Under the pieces are notes generated by a model. The model saw only the letters and a list, made by a program, of their open reading frames with translations. It had not been told where the DNA came from and did not search any database. From Tetrapyrgos nigripes (Eukaryota > Basidiomycota > Agaricomycetes > Agaricales > Campanellaceae): 64,000 nt of DNA. The position numbers and the translations under genes are program-made. Of this stretch, positions 1-11,650 are shown piece after piece (the first letter of the stretch is position 1; every line of letters starts with the position of its first letter). The stretch covers positions 1 through 64,000 of the forward strand of contig JAACJM010000254.1 of assembly GCA_013368315.1 (NCBI GenBank), given 5' to 3'.

Positions 1-470
1 GAACTCGGAGTCGGGACCCTGGATGGTAATTCCTCCGTCATTTCCATTCCTCCTAGTCCGATTGTTGCGTCTCGCTGCCAATCGAGCAGCTCGTCGTACC
101 TTCCATCCTCGTTTTGAGATGAGGAGTCAGCCATTCCCATCCCTTGAAGTCGTTCCAGGTGTTGGCTTGCAACACGGCTGGACGGTAAGGATTGAGTGGT
201 CATGCCACTGGGATGTGCAGGAAGTGAGCCACTTTGCATCTCGCTGCGGGCTGCAGCAATGCGTTGGACCAGAGAAAGAGTGCCCGTTGGGGCAACGGTG
301 TTCAGTGCTGCTCTGAGTGGTTCCCCATAGATGTGTAGGGAATCCTCGGGATTCTGGAATCTCTCCCCAAGGTGAATTCCGCACTCCATTATCTCGGCAG
401 CAGGATCCGAGGCAAGACGGTCGATAAGTGGAACAGGGGTCCTGGTGTCCTGCGATTCCTTTACACCTGA
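1..470 (-). CDS. Open reading frame running off the window edge, unrecognised
   Basis: One reverse-strand frame stays open for about 150 codons from near position 460 to the window edge. It is rich in Ser, Glu and Arg and contains the stretch LIDRLASDPAAEIMECGIHL. It lies downstream, in element direction, of the copia gag-protease remnant, so it may be the linker or a later part of that element after an internal deletion. I recognise no domain, integrase motif or reverse transcriptase motif. A host gene is equally possible, and the opposite-strand frame is shorter. Confidence 0.25.
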
Positions 471-649
471 CTCCGTCGTTGTGGAGCCAAACACACTTCC
501 GAGTTCGAAGTGTTCACCAGAGTGTCCTCGTTCCAACTGGCATCTTCTTCTTGAGCGCATTCCATATCGGCATCTGAACCGGTCTGAGTTCCGATGGAAC
601 GAGTGAATGCATTCCAGTTGTCGTTACATCCCCAGCCATCAGAAGATGA

Positions 650-1875
650 TTGGAGATTATTCCAATAGATGCGTTCCATGAGAGTGCGTTTGGTATGAGG
701 AGCCGGGAGTAAGTGGAGTGAAGGAGGAAAGATCAGGGTTGAGACATGACGACATCCTCAAGAGTAGCAACAGTCTCACCAGATGGTCTAGCGCCAATAT
801 CGTGTGCAAGGTTGATAGCTCTTTTGGTACCTGTGAAGAAGGCGTCAAAAGGCTTTTCCGTTTCCATGAAGAATGGCTACAGGAATCAACTGCAGCGGGC
901 GTGTCGACGACGGTGACTGTGTGTATCATGGAGACATATCCCCATGAATGGGATGGCTTGGCCGTGTCTCTTGGCCTGTTCGTTCTTTCCAGCTCGACCT
1001 CCTCAACGGAAATGAGCTTTTCCCTTGCCCTTTCCTTTTCCTTTTCCCTTGTTATCTCGTTAGAGCCACTGGCTCTGTTACGGCCACTGCTGCTGCCACT
1101 AGGCGCTGCTGCTGCTGCTGTTGGAAACTAGGGTTACTGTCCTTTCGCTTGACAGCTGAAAGACGGTTGCATGGCTTTCCCTGAAGGCCCCTTGAAAGCT
1201 CCTTGGCGAGATTCCCAGATATTGATAATTTCGCTTTGCAGTTCATCAAGACTTTGTCTGTCGATCTGCTGGAGAGAGCATTGAGTATACTGATTAATGA
1301 GATACTCATATCTGGGAGGGAGTTTGGAGATGATGAACATGACGATGAGGAAGTAGGAATTTTCGTCATGGAGGTGTTTGAAGAGTCGTTGTGAGATACC
1401 GGCGGTACTAACCCTATCGAAGTGCATGCGAATAAGCTCGACCACAGCACTAGGATTAGCATCGTTGGGAATGATAATGGAAGTGGCACGTTTGAAATCC
1501 GTGTAGATTGCGGAAACTCCAGGTTTCCCGTAGGTCTTCTTGAGAAAGATCCAAATTCTTTGGCAGTAGTCATTCTGAGTGTCTTCTGATGAACGGGAGG
1601 AGAAAGACGAAGCTTGATAGACCCAATGCCTTATCGTTTTTTCTCATCCCAGTCAGCCTGTTTCTTGAGAGCCGTCGCGATAGCCTCAACTTGAGCTGCC
1701 GTATCTTCAGTGGATAGAGGAGAGACGGTACTCACTTCGCATCACTAGGGTGATCAGAGCTAAGGACAGAACTAAGTCCAGTAGCCTGGAGCCAGGAGAG
1801 GAGAATGTCAGCCCAGATGTTGAAATCAACACCGGCGAAGACGGGTACAGTAGTCATCAAAACGTTGGAAGACAT
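650..1875 (-). pseudogene. Ty1/copia gag-protease remnant
   Basis: The reverse strand has an ATG at 1875 followed by a copia-type gag start (AGVDFNIWADILLSWLQATG). A UBN2-like gag core follows at about 1445-1134, including LPPRYEYLINQYTQCSLQQI and a predicted helix ending in a basic tail. Farther on (about 930-750) are pieces that resemble the copia protease start (VDSCSHSS in one frame, FMETEKPFDAFF in another). These pieces lie in different frames with stops between them, so the polyprotein is broken. The frame also contains a CAG/CTG run (about 1088-1125) that encodes polyglutamine. It sits just inside an LTR at 2171-2424, as expected for a 5' element end. Integrase and reverse transcriptase are not visible. 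Confidence 0.65.
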
Positions 1876-2170
1876 CTTTGATAGGTTCTGGGGAAAGTCA
1901 ACTGTCAGCATTTATCCATATGCAGTATAAGAAGGCAGCATTAAATGCGCCATGCGAAAGTGAAGAAAGGCAGCGATGAACGCGCCATGACAGTGACTAC
2001 TCCCCTAGATCGTCAACACTGCAGCTGGACGTAAGTCCTGCGCTGTTGGACATATTGTCAAGCCATTAAAGGCGACATAGGCTGCCATGAAGGCGCCATC
2101 CAGGTAGTATGCGAAGTCTATGGTTTGCAGCCATTGAAGGCGCTCCCAAGGGCCTTCGGGGCCCATAACC

Positions 2171-2424
2171 TGTTAAGCAGGCATGGTACGGTCCTGTACA
2201 CTACTAAACGCAGTGGCAACTACGCTACTTACCTGGGATAAGTGATAGCTTGTTAGGCTTGTTAGAGGCTTGTAGAGCGATGTGGGTTAAGTATAAAACT
2301 TGTTATTTGGAGGACTATCTACGAGTCCTTATATACCTTTGAGAAGGTACAAATACATGCAAACTAATACTAGAGTAACAATAAGATTCTATTGTACTTG
2401 ATAGTACAATGCTGGTTTCATACA
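2171..2424 (-). repeat. 5' LTR of the copia remnant (candidate)
   Basis: Read on the reverse strand, this 254-bp stretch begins TGTATG and ends CTTAACA, and contains a TATATAAGG box. It is followed at once by GGTTATGGGCCC, a sequence that commonly lies next to the LTR in fungal copia elements (primer-binding region). The gag ATG lies about 300 bp further in. No second LTR is visible, so the boundaries rest on the TG...CA ends and the downstream motif. Confidence 0.55.
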
Positions 2425-3400
2425 CTATTGTTGTACTACACTTATTGTCTATATAATCTTATTGTTCTATTTATAACTACTACTATTGTTCTACATAGTT
2501 GACGTTGATGGCTGTAACTGAATGCGCCAATTCAACAGTTAGTAGCAAAATATATAGAAGGCTATGCCACTGACTTGACTGAGGTCAGGAAGCTCATCAT
2601 CCGAGTCAAGCATGATGCACCAATGCTCGTTAATGGTGTCAATGCTGTGGGTATGCTTGTAAAAAATTTCAGACCAATCAGAAACCTCAAAATACGTCAT
2701 ATTACTGACACGTCGCGAGGTCGGTGGCCTTTACAGCCAAGTCACTGGCAAGACAGTGTCTATTTTGCGCGATATGGTTTCTTTACCACCCTTACAGTAA
2801 ATTTCAGGTCTTATATTACACAAATTTGGTCCTCTAAGACCTAAAAATCTTCACTATCAAAAAATTTTTAAGCACCCCCAAGCACTCGACCGACTGACCT
2901 CAGAGTGTACCAGTCTGCAATCCCAGACTACCCTTGATCTAGAGAGAACAGGCATATCCAGATTAATGAGTTTCTAGTATTCAAAGGCAATGACAATAGT
3001 TTTACATGGCTCAAGAGTAGCTGGAGCAACATTGAGGTAGTCTGATTGTAGCTTAAGGGTAGCTTGAGTAGCTTGAGTGGTAGCTTGAAAAACTGGTGGC
3101 CCCTCCTCAAGTGTCCCAATCTCGAGTGAGTTTGGCTAATCCTGAATCAAAATTGTATGACTGATTCTACTCATCAACACATCTGGGTACCCCACCCTTC
3201 GCGTCTTCAGTCTTGTAGCCTGGGACGAAAACGAAACACTTAACCGCACACTGCAGGACAACCTCGAGTCATTCTACCATGTTCTGGTCTATACGCACTC
3301 GGAAACTATTTGTACGAGGTGTATGGTTCGCATTATTATTGCGGAGAACATAAGAGGACAAATTTGAAGGTCCGTGATATGGGAAGTCGTACAGTGCAGA
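2425..3400. other. AT-rich gap with repeat fragment, no gene seen
   Basis: No convincing coding region is visible. The part at about 3000-3125 is made of short GTAGCTTGAG-like repeats and ends in CTGGTGGCCCCTCCTCAAGTG, an ending shared with a similar element at 5391-5553. Confidence 0.4.
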
Positions 3401-3775
3401 ATGGCCATCAAGGTCAAGCCACTCGCCGGTTTGAACCTCCTCCACTTCACGACTTCGAGGACGACATGTTCAGCACATTATCAAGACGATCCCAATCCCG
3501 ATAAATTGAAGGCATTGATGAAGTATGTGCAGAGAGACCCAGTCACCTTATGGCAGTGGCTGATGGAAGATCACTACGATTGGCGGACTAAGCAGGGGCG
3601 AGAGAAGATGGAATCCGCCGAGTGGTTTATTAAGAGGTGCGAGGAGGCATTGGAAGCCATGCACGTCCCGGAGAGTGTTGTCCCACATCAAGAAAACGAG
3701 GTTGGATTCTTCCTTGGATCGAGGATGATGGGCAGGTCAAATGGTCCCACTACAGCCCTCGTTCATCGTATGTAA
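3401..3775 (+). CDS. Hypothetical protein, possibly the last exon of a larger gene
   Basis: An ATG at 3401 opens a 124-codon frame. Its middle is strongly charged and helical (LKALMKYVQRDPVTLWQWLM and then many Lys, Arg and Glu), which looks more like real protein than a random frame. No family is recognised. Another open frame overlaps the 5' part (3310-3504), so an upstream intron is possible and the true start is uncertain. Nothing in the neighbourhood points to a function; the next gene is convergent on the other strand. Confidence 0.35.
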   Translation: MAIKVKPLAGLNLLHFTTSRTTCSAHYQDDPNPDKLKALMKYVQRDPVTLWQWLMEDHYDWRTKQGREKMESAEWFIKRCEEALEAMHVPESVVPHQENEVGFFLGSRMMGRSNGPTTALVHRM

Positions 3776-3913
3776 GTAGTCAATAAGTATTAATACGATT
3801 ATCATTACCACCTCGAGGAGTTCCCCCTCTAGCGTTACGGATACGGATACGTATTAACCATCCCCCCACCCATTGACAATTCCAATTAATATTGACCATT
3901 CAACTTGAAAACC

Positions 3914-4965
3914 TTAATCATCGTCTTCCTCTTCGGTACCCAGCGTCTCCACTGGCTCTCCAATTATTCTGAGACCCATATGAATCTCCAAACCGACCCA
4001 CATGTAAATCCGAAATCCCGAGACCACCAAAAGCATCGGCGAGCCCGTCGAGACTGTCTAAAATTGTCTCCCCCTTGATATGTTGGTGTGAGATTTTGCC
4101 AAATTGGACAGAGTGAGAACCAAAATACTGACCGTATCTGATTCTGCTTCGTTAGAATCTCTCTCTTCCTCCCAAGAAGAACCGGAGGGGTTCAACGCCT
4201 CATCAATCTCTGCCCCCAAAAGCTCGACAACCTCCATATCTTCAACGGGGCAGTAACTCATAAAGTCCGCGATGAAATCGTCCAACAGCGCCATTCCATG
4301 GTCACGGGACAAATCTCGTCCTTCAGGGCCCTTCAAGTTCATAAAGAATCTCGTGAAACTTTCGACTCCTCGTTGTTCAAAATCGGAGAGGCAAAGATAT
4401 CCGCAGTCGTCCAATTGCTTTTTGTAGGAACGCATTTCATTCGTGTATGCATAAGTGGGGAAGTCTTCTAGCTGTTCCAAGGTGATATGAGCGACGACAT
4501 CCGCGGAAGGTATCCTCCGATATATCAGAGCCTCCCTCGAGTGCTCTGCGAATGCTCGAACGTTCCGATGAATTCGATTCAAAGGTAGCAGCTGTAATTT
4601 GTTTCCCACAGAGACGTCGTAGATGCGTGTCATGTATCCGGACTTGGAAAGATAGCGAGGATTTTTATCCTCCGTATCTTCTCCCAACCACCTGGTTTAC
4701 CAGACGAATATCTCTTCTTCACCTTCACCTGCCAAAAAGCCCGGAATAGAGATTTTGTAGTTGAGAGAAAGGGCGTCTGTGCCCGACCACTGTACCAGCC
4801 CCAGTCAACGTGTGTTACTATCTCCTCGTCGATATCCAGACCGTAAAGTTGTGCTGGAGTGTTTTTATACGCTAGATGATCATCTGTGGGAGAACCCAGT
4901 GGATGGTCTATAACCCGATAGAGGACAGGATGCGTTCCAGTGGACGACGTGAACCTGAAGGGCAT
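3914..4965 (-). CDS. DUF7587-like protein
   Basis: The first exon starts with ATG at 4965. It contains the pattern YRVIDHPL..., then DIDEEIVTHVDWG, then RAQTPFLSTTKSLFRAFW, which resembles the fungal DUF7587 domain (an Arg near the start, a Ser-Thr-Thr motif, and an Arg-Ala in the next helix). After a frame change near 4640-4700 the protein continues with TRIYDVSVGNKLQLLPLNRI and SREALIYRRIPSADVV, again matching the order of that family. A clean intron (about 4060-4135, GTCAGT...TTTTAG) joins the last exon, which ends in an acidic tail (GTEEEDDD) and a TAA at 3914-3916. I could not find a GT-AG intron that repairs the 4640-4700 frame change, so either a splice site was missed or the gene is mutated. 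Function unknown. Assignment is from motif memory, not a search. Confidence 0.5.
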
Positions 4966-5049
4966 TGACGAGATGGCGGATGGTAAGAGTTGAGCGGTTC
5001 TTCTGCCCTAGCTTTTAAGTGTGGACCTTAAGACGCTATGTTCCCACAG

Positions 5050-5390
5050 CTTCAATACAGGTAGCGATTAAAGGGGTTCAGAGTGGACGTAAGATTGTCT
5101 CTGACAGTGACAGGACCGCTTGTTGTTTGTCATATTTCGATGGCGAGCTCGTAAATCTTAATTACATGGTTGCTGTATATATGTAGCCCCTGTTTCTGCA
5201 ATATTTATGTAGTACGTCGTTACGGATGTTTCCCCATCTGTTTGATTGTCCTTGCTTCCCGCTGTCATCTAACAGGATAGTCGGAATATACTTATTCTAT
5301 TGCTGCCTGAGCCTCTCGCTCTCGTGTACCGGGACTCCCAATGACTCAAGGAGATTATTTAACACTGATAGTCGCCCACAGTCCAAGTAC
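5050..5390. other. Intergenic, nothing recognised
   Basis: Upstream region of the DUF7587-like gene. No coding or repeat feature could be supported here. Confidence 0.4.
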
Positions 5391-5553
5391 TACTCAGGAG
5401 GGGGCATCTGATTTTTCAAGCAACACCTCAAGCAACTGTTGCTTTATGTTGCTTGACGTTGCTTGTCAGCTTGATTGTTGCTTGACGTTGTTTGACTGTT
5501 GCTTGAAAAGTTTGGGGGGTTGTTGAAAAGTTGGTGGCCCCTCAGGAAGTGGC
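5391..5553. repeat. Small MITE-like repeat with CAAGCAAC units
   Basis: The left side (CAGGAGGGGGCATCTGATTT) is roughly the reverse complement of the right side (GTTGGTGGCCCCTCAGGAAG). The interior is built from GTTGCTTGA/CAAGCAAC words. The right end matches the end of a similar stretch at about 3000-3125. Borders are approximate and no target duplication was established. Confidence 0.4.
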
Positions 5554-5660
5554 ACTAAGGTACGGATTATCTCCCACTGATACGGCCGATAGTCGTATAA
5601 GTACTTGATAAGCCCCAATTCAGAATGGAATGACCAATTACAGCCTTTATGAAGCAATCT

Positions 5661-6530
5661 CTAGCACAGTGGACAAAAGGACAGCTTCTGGCCATCGTTC
5701 TCTCTCTTGCAAATCATTGTATCTAAACAAATCTGGTTGGTCAAAAATAACAACAGGCAAAGGATCTGAAAATGCATCTGTATTGTTGGGAGTGTCACAG
5801 CGCCAAATGTATTGGCCAATGTTTTTTGTATTGCAGACAATCGATCCTCCTGGTCAAATGAAGAGCATGGAGTATAGGGAAAATAAAACAAAAAAAGTTG
5901 AGCCAGTTCTTCATCACTGACACTGGACAACATTTTCAACTGGGCAACAAAAAACCGAGTTAAGACAACAGACAAAAAATTAGACTTGCCTCAAATGTCA
6001 ATAGTCTCAATATGGTACTCTATATTATCATATTTTACCCACATGCTGACTGGTATAGACTCAATAAGCTGAGGCAAGTATTCCACTGATTCAAATGATT
6101 TTCGAATGAAGTCAGACACTTCAGAACTCATGAGCCAATGATAACCATCAAGCGCAGGATGAACAGCAACATACAATATCTTTTCTCCAAGCAGATGACA
6201 TACACCTTCACCAAGTCGTTGGTCTATGAACAGGCACATTGCGTGATATACATGTGCAGCTGGACTTGGCAACAGGGAGCTCTTGGTAACAGCAACGTTT
6301 TTGGTTATGAAGTTCAACGCAATGAATTGAGTGCGGAATTTTTTGGCTTGCTTTGCAGGTGCAGAGAAGTCAAGACGACAGTGTATATTGTACAGGGGAA
6401 TTACAATCAAACGTTGTAGTACTTGACATAGATTTTCGGCAGTAAGAGCTAGGAATAAAGGCCTTGCAGCAGCAGCTTGGCGAAGACAACCAGGGAGAGA
6501 AATGGCAGTACGAACGAGACTGACTGTCAC
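5661..6530 (-). CDS. Unrecognised protein-coding segment, at least two exons
   Basis: Two reverse-strand open stretches (6530-5991 and 5975-5661) follow one another. The first reads as plausible protein, for example HPALDGYHWLMSSEVSDFIR and VEYLPQLIESIPVSMWVKYD; the second contains MLSSVSDEELAQLFLFYFPY. The stop after ETIDI and the restart 15 bp later suggest an intron or decay between them. I do not recognise the family. A LINE 3' end lies just upstream (6590-7050), so the 5' part of this gene may have been lost to that insertion. Confidence 0.35.
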
Positions 6531-6589
6531 AGAACTTCATGGAATGCGAGAGAAGAAAATGATGTCATACGGAGATTCCCTTACAGATT

Positions 6590-7050
6590 CAAACTCCCCT
6601 TGGCTGAGTCGGCAGCTCCAACGGTTCGACACTCCCTCCTCCTAGACCTTCGGTCTGGAGCTGGGGATTCCTTTCTTTTGCTCAGTTTTACTTTTTCTCT
6701 GATTTCTAGTATTACTGTTTCTCTTATTTCTGGTATCACTTTTCTTGCATTTCATTCTCTCCAACTCTTGTCTGCATATTTACTACTGTCTGTGCATGTA
6801 CCTCTGCCCATGCCTGGACTGTATCCTTTGCATTGAGACCCACATCCTCTGTCTCTGTGCTGCCTTATAGCGCTTCAAGGTGGTAGACAGTCTACCCTGG
6901 TCTTCTCCAGGACATTGCCCCTATTGCCTTGTTGCTTGCCCCACCGAATCAGGAATTGATTCCACGGTTAGCTACTTCGCGCATCATTTATTGATATAAA
7001 AGTCTCAGTAGCTAGTCCAGTAGCAGTATAACCTATCTATCTATTTAGAT
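6590..7050 (+). mobile_element. LINE 3' end, upstream copy
   Basis: The part at 6835-7046 matches the 3' untranslated end of the LINE at 7051-9291 (shared words: GAGAC, TGTCTCTGTG, GGTGGTAGAC/GTGTGGTAGAC, GTTGCTTGCCCC, TAGCTAGT). It ends in a TATC-type simple repeat (7033-7046). Only the 3' end of this copy is present here, and a second LINE follows head-to-tail. Confidence 0.55.
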
Positions 7051-9291
7051 CTCTCTGACCCAAATAACTATCATGCAATCGCTCTCAAAAGCTGCTTCCT
7101 TAGGTTTGGCACCCTTCTCATCCTCCAACAACTCACAAAGGCTGCTGAGATGGACAATCTCATTCCCCCAACACAAAACAGTTTCCATGCCAGGCACCGC
7201 ACACATAACAATGTGTTCATACTGCACTCTCTCATTGAGTGTGCCCACAAAAATAATGAAACCCTCTATGTCACCTTTGTCGACATCTCTAATGCCCTCC
7301 CCTCCACCAACCACAACACTCTCTGGAACCACCTCGAGGATTTAGGTCTAACTGGCAAGTATTATGACTGTTTGAGATTGCTTTACTCCAATATGTGTTA
7401 CCGCCTTGTCCTTGGCAAGGAATCCTCTGACAACTTCAAGTCCAGCTCCGGAGTTCTCATGGGCGACCCTGCTTCCCCTATGCTGTGGAATTTATACCTT
7501 TCCACTTTCTCTCTACCCTCCCATAAACATGATATCTCTCTCAATGGCACCACAATCTCTCACTTAGAACATGCTGAGAATATGATAATCATCTCCTGCT
7601 CTGCAGTGGGTCTTCAACATCACCTCGATGCCCTACAATGATGGTGCTTTGACAACTTTCTGACTCTCAGCCCCTCGAAGTTGGAAGTCATGATATTTGG
7701 GGACACCCGCCCCCGAGTCACTGAACTCAACATTATTGAATATCTTGTTGGTACATTTGACCCTTCTCCTCCCCACTTCATTGTCAATGGCCACACTCTA
7801 CATATCACCGATCATTTCAAATATGTCGGTATTGCATTCTGTTCAGTTAAGAACGACATCTTTGCAATTGTTTATGATGAGAATTCAAAAGCGGCTACTG
7901 TTTCCTCTCACGGAATCCTTGGCACTGAACGCCTCGTTGGCACAGGCCGCCTCCCTCCCAAATCTGCAAAACAACTCTACACTGCCCTCGTCAACTGCCA
8001 CCTTATTTTTCGCTGTGAGGTAGTCCTTGACATCACTGACTCAGCTGTTCACCACCTCGAAAAAGTCCAACACACCTTCTTCTGTCATATTCTTGGTCTC
8101 TCAGACAACTCAATCCTCACTCCCCTGTACACTGAGACTGGTATACATCCCATCCATGTTCGCTGTGCTGTCTTAGCTCTATCATACCTCAGATATTTAG
8201 TTGAACTCCCTCGCAATAAGCTTGCCCATGTTGCCCTCCAAAGTCTCCTCCTTCTCCATTCCTGTAATACACCTTGCTGGCTCTCTAACCTTGACTATGT
8301 CATATGCCATCTTCCCCATCCTCCTGACAAACCCCCTCTATCTTTGCCCCAAAAATAATCCCTCACTCCCTCCAACATGACTGACCTCATCAAATAGGTC
8401 AATGATTCCTCCAGCAAATTCCTTCTCAGTCAGATTAATAACTTCAGCCACCTGAGCCTCCTACACAGTCAACTGGAACCTGTTGACCCTGACTCTGACT
8501 CTACCCCTTCATCTCTAGTTGTATTTTTCTGCCATTACTTACACTGTGTTCCTAAACATTGTCATCATAAATCACTCACTCGCCTTTTATGTGGTAACAT
8601 TTCCCCTTGGGTGTTTTGCTGCTCTCCAGGCAGAACTCATCGTCAATGATCTGCTGATTCTGCAATACATCTTACGAAATACCAGAGCATGTTCTCATAC
8701 AGTGTAACCACGTTCCACAAATCACCTATATCCACTCTACATTTCTCTCATCCATTAACCTCGATCCCCTCGCCTCTCAGTCTAATGGTCACACCCTCAA
8801 GCTCCTGAAGTGCTGGATATTCAATTGGAATTTGGTTGCCACTACCGCTGCCTTTATCCACAATGTATTCATCATTTGGAAAGATAGATGGGGTAACCTA
8901 AGGATTGACGAGCTGTGGTCAGACGAGCGGGAATAGTTCAGTATCTGTCTCCTCTAGTTCCTTATTTATTATCTCATAGATAGTCCCTCTCATCTGCGTC
9001 TTGGATTTCAATCTCTTCTATATCTATATTACTACTTACTAATGTGTCTTAGTGTGCCGTGTCATATGCTTTATCTCTTCACCTATAACGTCTCCGCTCC
9101 TTCATGTTGAGACTGCATCATACTGTCTCTGTGTCGTACTAGTGCTTCAGTGTGGTAGACGCCCTACCCTGCCTGCGAGGACAATTCGCCCTACTGCACT
9201 GTTGCTTGCCCCGCAGTTACCCATTGGGTCCACATAGTAGTTCCTTGTAGCTAGTACGGTGCGGCATATAAATTCATTCATTCATTCATTC
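7051..9291 (+). pseudogene. Non-LTR (LINE) reverse transcriptase remnant, 5'-truncated
   Basis: The frame starting near 7050 carries reverse-transcriptase blocks in order: DPNNYHAIAL, then TLYVTFVDISNALPSTNH, then GVLMGDPASPMLWNLYLSTF, then LNGTTISHLEHAENMIIIS. The last block should hold the catalytic Tyr/Phe-Ala-Asp-Asp; here it reads HAENMI, so the active site is lost. A stop (TGA at about 7639-7641) separates the next part, which continues with the thumb and C-terminal region to about 8358. After that the frame is broken. The element ends in five ATTC units (9272-9291), a typical LINE tail. The 5' end (endonuclease) is missing. Confidence 0.75.
9272..9291 (+). repeat. (ATTC)5 tail of the LINE
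   Basis: Five perfect tandem ATTC units directly after the LINE 3' untranslated region. Confidence 0.85.
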
Positions 9292-10689
9292 ACATATGAC
9301 GTCTCGATCCACTGGGGGTTTGATTCCCTCTTAATGCATGAGATCTCTTTGAAACCTTTTCAATATGGCTACATTTTTATTTCTTGCTGACTGCTTTCTT
9401 TGACTGACATTGCTAGCAGCTTCGAATTCTTCCTAGTGCCTCGGGAAGAATTGCCTCCGCTCAATGTCCTATTTCAATTTCTCTTTGCTCCCATGCCGAT
9501 CACATCTGTTTGTACCTGCTCGCACTGCTCAGTCTCGTCCAGTCATTCATCACAAAGCGAGCGAGAGCATCTGGCTCAATTGGAGAAAGTAACAACGCTG
9601 ACTCGAAGGAGAATGGCAAGGGAAAAATAGAAGAAAGCACCATGTCTAGAGAAGCTGAGTCAGAAGAAGACAATGAAGAGTTGGAAAAGCTTGTATGCAA
9701 TGAAAGGGTGCGGCAAGTATGAGGCCCCAGGGTTTACCTTGAACCAAATAGTCAGTAAATTGTATTTTCACTTCTTGTACAAACAGCTGGTGGTTCTATG
9801 TAGGTGGTTGATGAAGATAGGATGCAGATCTGGCAACAATGAGATGAAGAAGACAAAGTGAAAGTGCATGAATTGAATAGTGACAAACAGCAAAGAAAGT
9901 GAAGGAAAAGAGAAGGAATAAGGGAACATGAAACACATAGAAAAAGTCCCTGGTATATACAAAGCTAGAAGCCCCGAATTAAAAAATCGTTTACTACCCG
10001 TACCCCGGAAATGAAAAATCAATCAGAAGTGAAAAAATCGAGAAATTCTCTTCGTATCTCCTGCGTCCCTTCGTTCCCGGTGGTCAGAATCCTGTAGTAG
10101 TTATCTATAGGGTCTATCTACACTACTATGTACTTTTCATGAGGCAGGAAAATGCTGAGCATTTGCCAGATGCCAGAAATACCTAGAAAATGAAGAATCC
10201 GCGAGCGCGACAGTAGTGAAAACGGCTTGAACAAAGTCTTTTCATCTTAGGAATTGTTGGGGCCTGGTGCAACACTCCAGAGTAGCAGATAGTATTGTTA
10301 CTGGAGCTTTTCGAGACCAGGAATGGTGTGTTATGCATTCTTATCTTGCGAGAGAGGTCAAAGTGAAAAGGCATCTATCGACGCCTGCTTTTTGGTGTGT
10401 CACACGCGGGTCACATTTTTCACTTCTGCGCCAATATCCTCTCTTTCGTCGGGCCTCTACGGCTTCGAAAAGACATCATCGGGAAACTCAAGAAAGTAGA
10501 TGAATCGAAGGAGTAGGTTACATAGTAGATGTGTGTAAAATTCCTAGAGCAACGGATAAGAATTAACAAAGTCTCTCTATATCGACATTTTCTTTTTCAC
10601 TTCCGGGTAGTATAGTGAAGCGTTGAAGAGCGCAGAAAAGCATCCGATGGAAGAGGGAGGATCGATGACACATGCTTGGGAATGCATCG

Positions 10690-10760
10690 GGGAACGAGAT
10701 GACATAGCCACAGGCAGAAACCGAGTGTAAAGAACTCAGCCTCATTCTTCGGCCTCGTAA
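10690..10760 (-). repeat. TTACGAGGCC-family repeat end
   Basis: The reverse strand reads ATTACGAGGCCGAAGAATGA, then GAGTTCTTTACACTC and GTGGCTATGT. These same words occur in the same order at 23834-23905. Confidence 0.6.
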
Positions 10761-10851
10761 TACCCTTCAGTGTCTCCCCTCCCTCCAATCTCAATCTCAA
10801 TCTCTTCCTCCCCTGTCTCCCTTCCCTTGCTCATCTCCTTCTCTTCTACAC

Positions 10852-10918
10852 TATCCTCCACCCTCCTCCCCCTCCCCCCTCTTCCCCCTCCCCCCTCTTC
10901 CCCCTCCCCCCTCTCACA
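10852..10918 (+). repeat. Polypyrimidine tandem tract
   Basis: Near-pure C/T with about three tandem copies of a 16-bp unit TTCCCCCTCCCCCCTC. The frames through it give low-complexity Pro/Ser protein and are not taken as genes. Confidence 0.7.
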
Positions 10919-11650
10919 TATAGCTCTCATCCTCCGTTCCCCCAAATCCCAATTCCTTCTCCCCCCCGCCCCCCCCCTTGTCCGTCTCCTTCGCTATGAC
11001 CATAACCATCTCATCATCGTGATATCAGTACCCATGTCATGCCCCCCCTCCCCATTAATAATAACATTGTTCCAAAGAAACGTTAACCTCTGATCCCTCA
11101 GATCAGCAGTAACCGTAGAGCATGCGATGCCAGAATCCAGTGGTAGTTTGGTCGAGTGGTAGTGACGGTTTTACATTTTCATGGTCCGTTTTGCGTTTTG
11201 CGTTCTTGGACTGTAGACTTGATATCTAAACGACTCTGTTGCAGACTTGCAGTGCTCGTGGCAAGTGGACGTACGTTTATCGTAGACAACTTTTTGGCAG
11301 TACTCAGTTGGTACTTGACCGCAGCTGATACTACTAGATAGATAGACAATAATACCCACATCTACCTACACGTACAAAGAAGGCTATCTACATGAATTAC
11401 AGTGCCCATTTACGTTACCCATACCAGGTCCAGAACTGTACTATCAAACTCGTCTGGGACTCGATACTTTCCAGATTTGACACATAAACAAGAGTGTATA
11501 GGCACTCTAGCAAAGTTCTATGCTCGTCTCTCACGCAGTATGTTTAAACAGAATACGACATTTCCTATTGTGAACTTGGTAGAATGATTTTACAAAATTG
11601 AAGATTTCTATGGACCGCCGCAACCACAGAGTCCAAATCTAAAGATCCTT

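Larger units (their letters stand above)
9292..11650. other. Intergenic, no supported gene
   Basis: Several short open frames occur but none shows a family motif or splice structure. The stretch holds one TTACGAGGCC-type repeat end (reverse strand, about 10690-10760) and a polypyrimidine tract (about 10790-10975). Confidence 0.4.

Noticed and set aside
10770..11093. 107-codon Pro/Ser-rich open frame
   Set aside because: It is the translation of a polypyrimidine tract and has no start context, splice sites or motif.
11140..11220. tRNA-like D-arm (GGTCGAGTGGTAGTGACGG)
   Set aside because: No T-arm or matching acceptor stem at the right distance.
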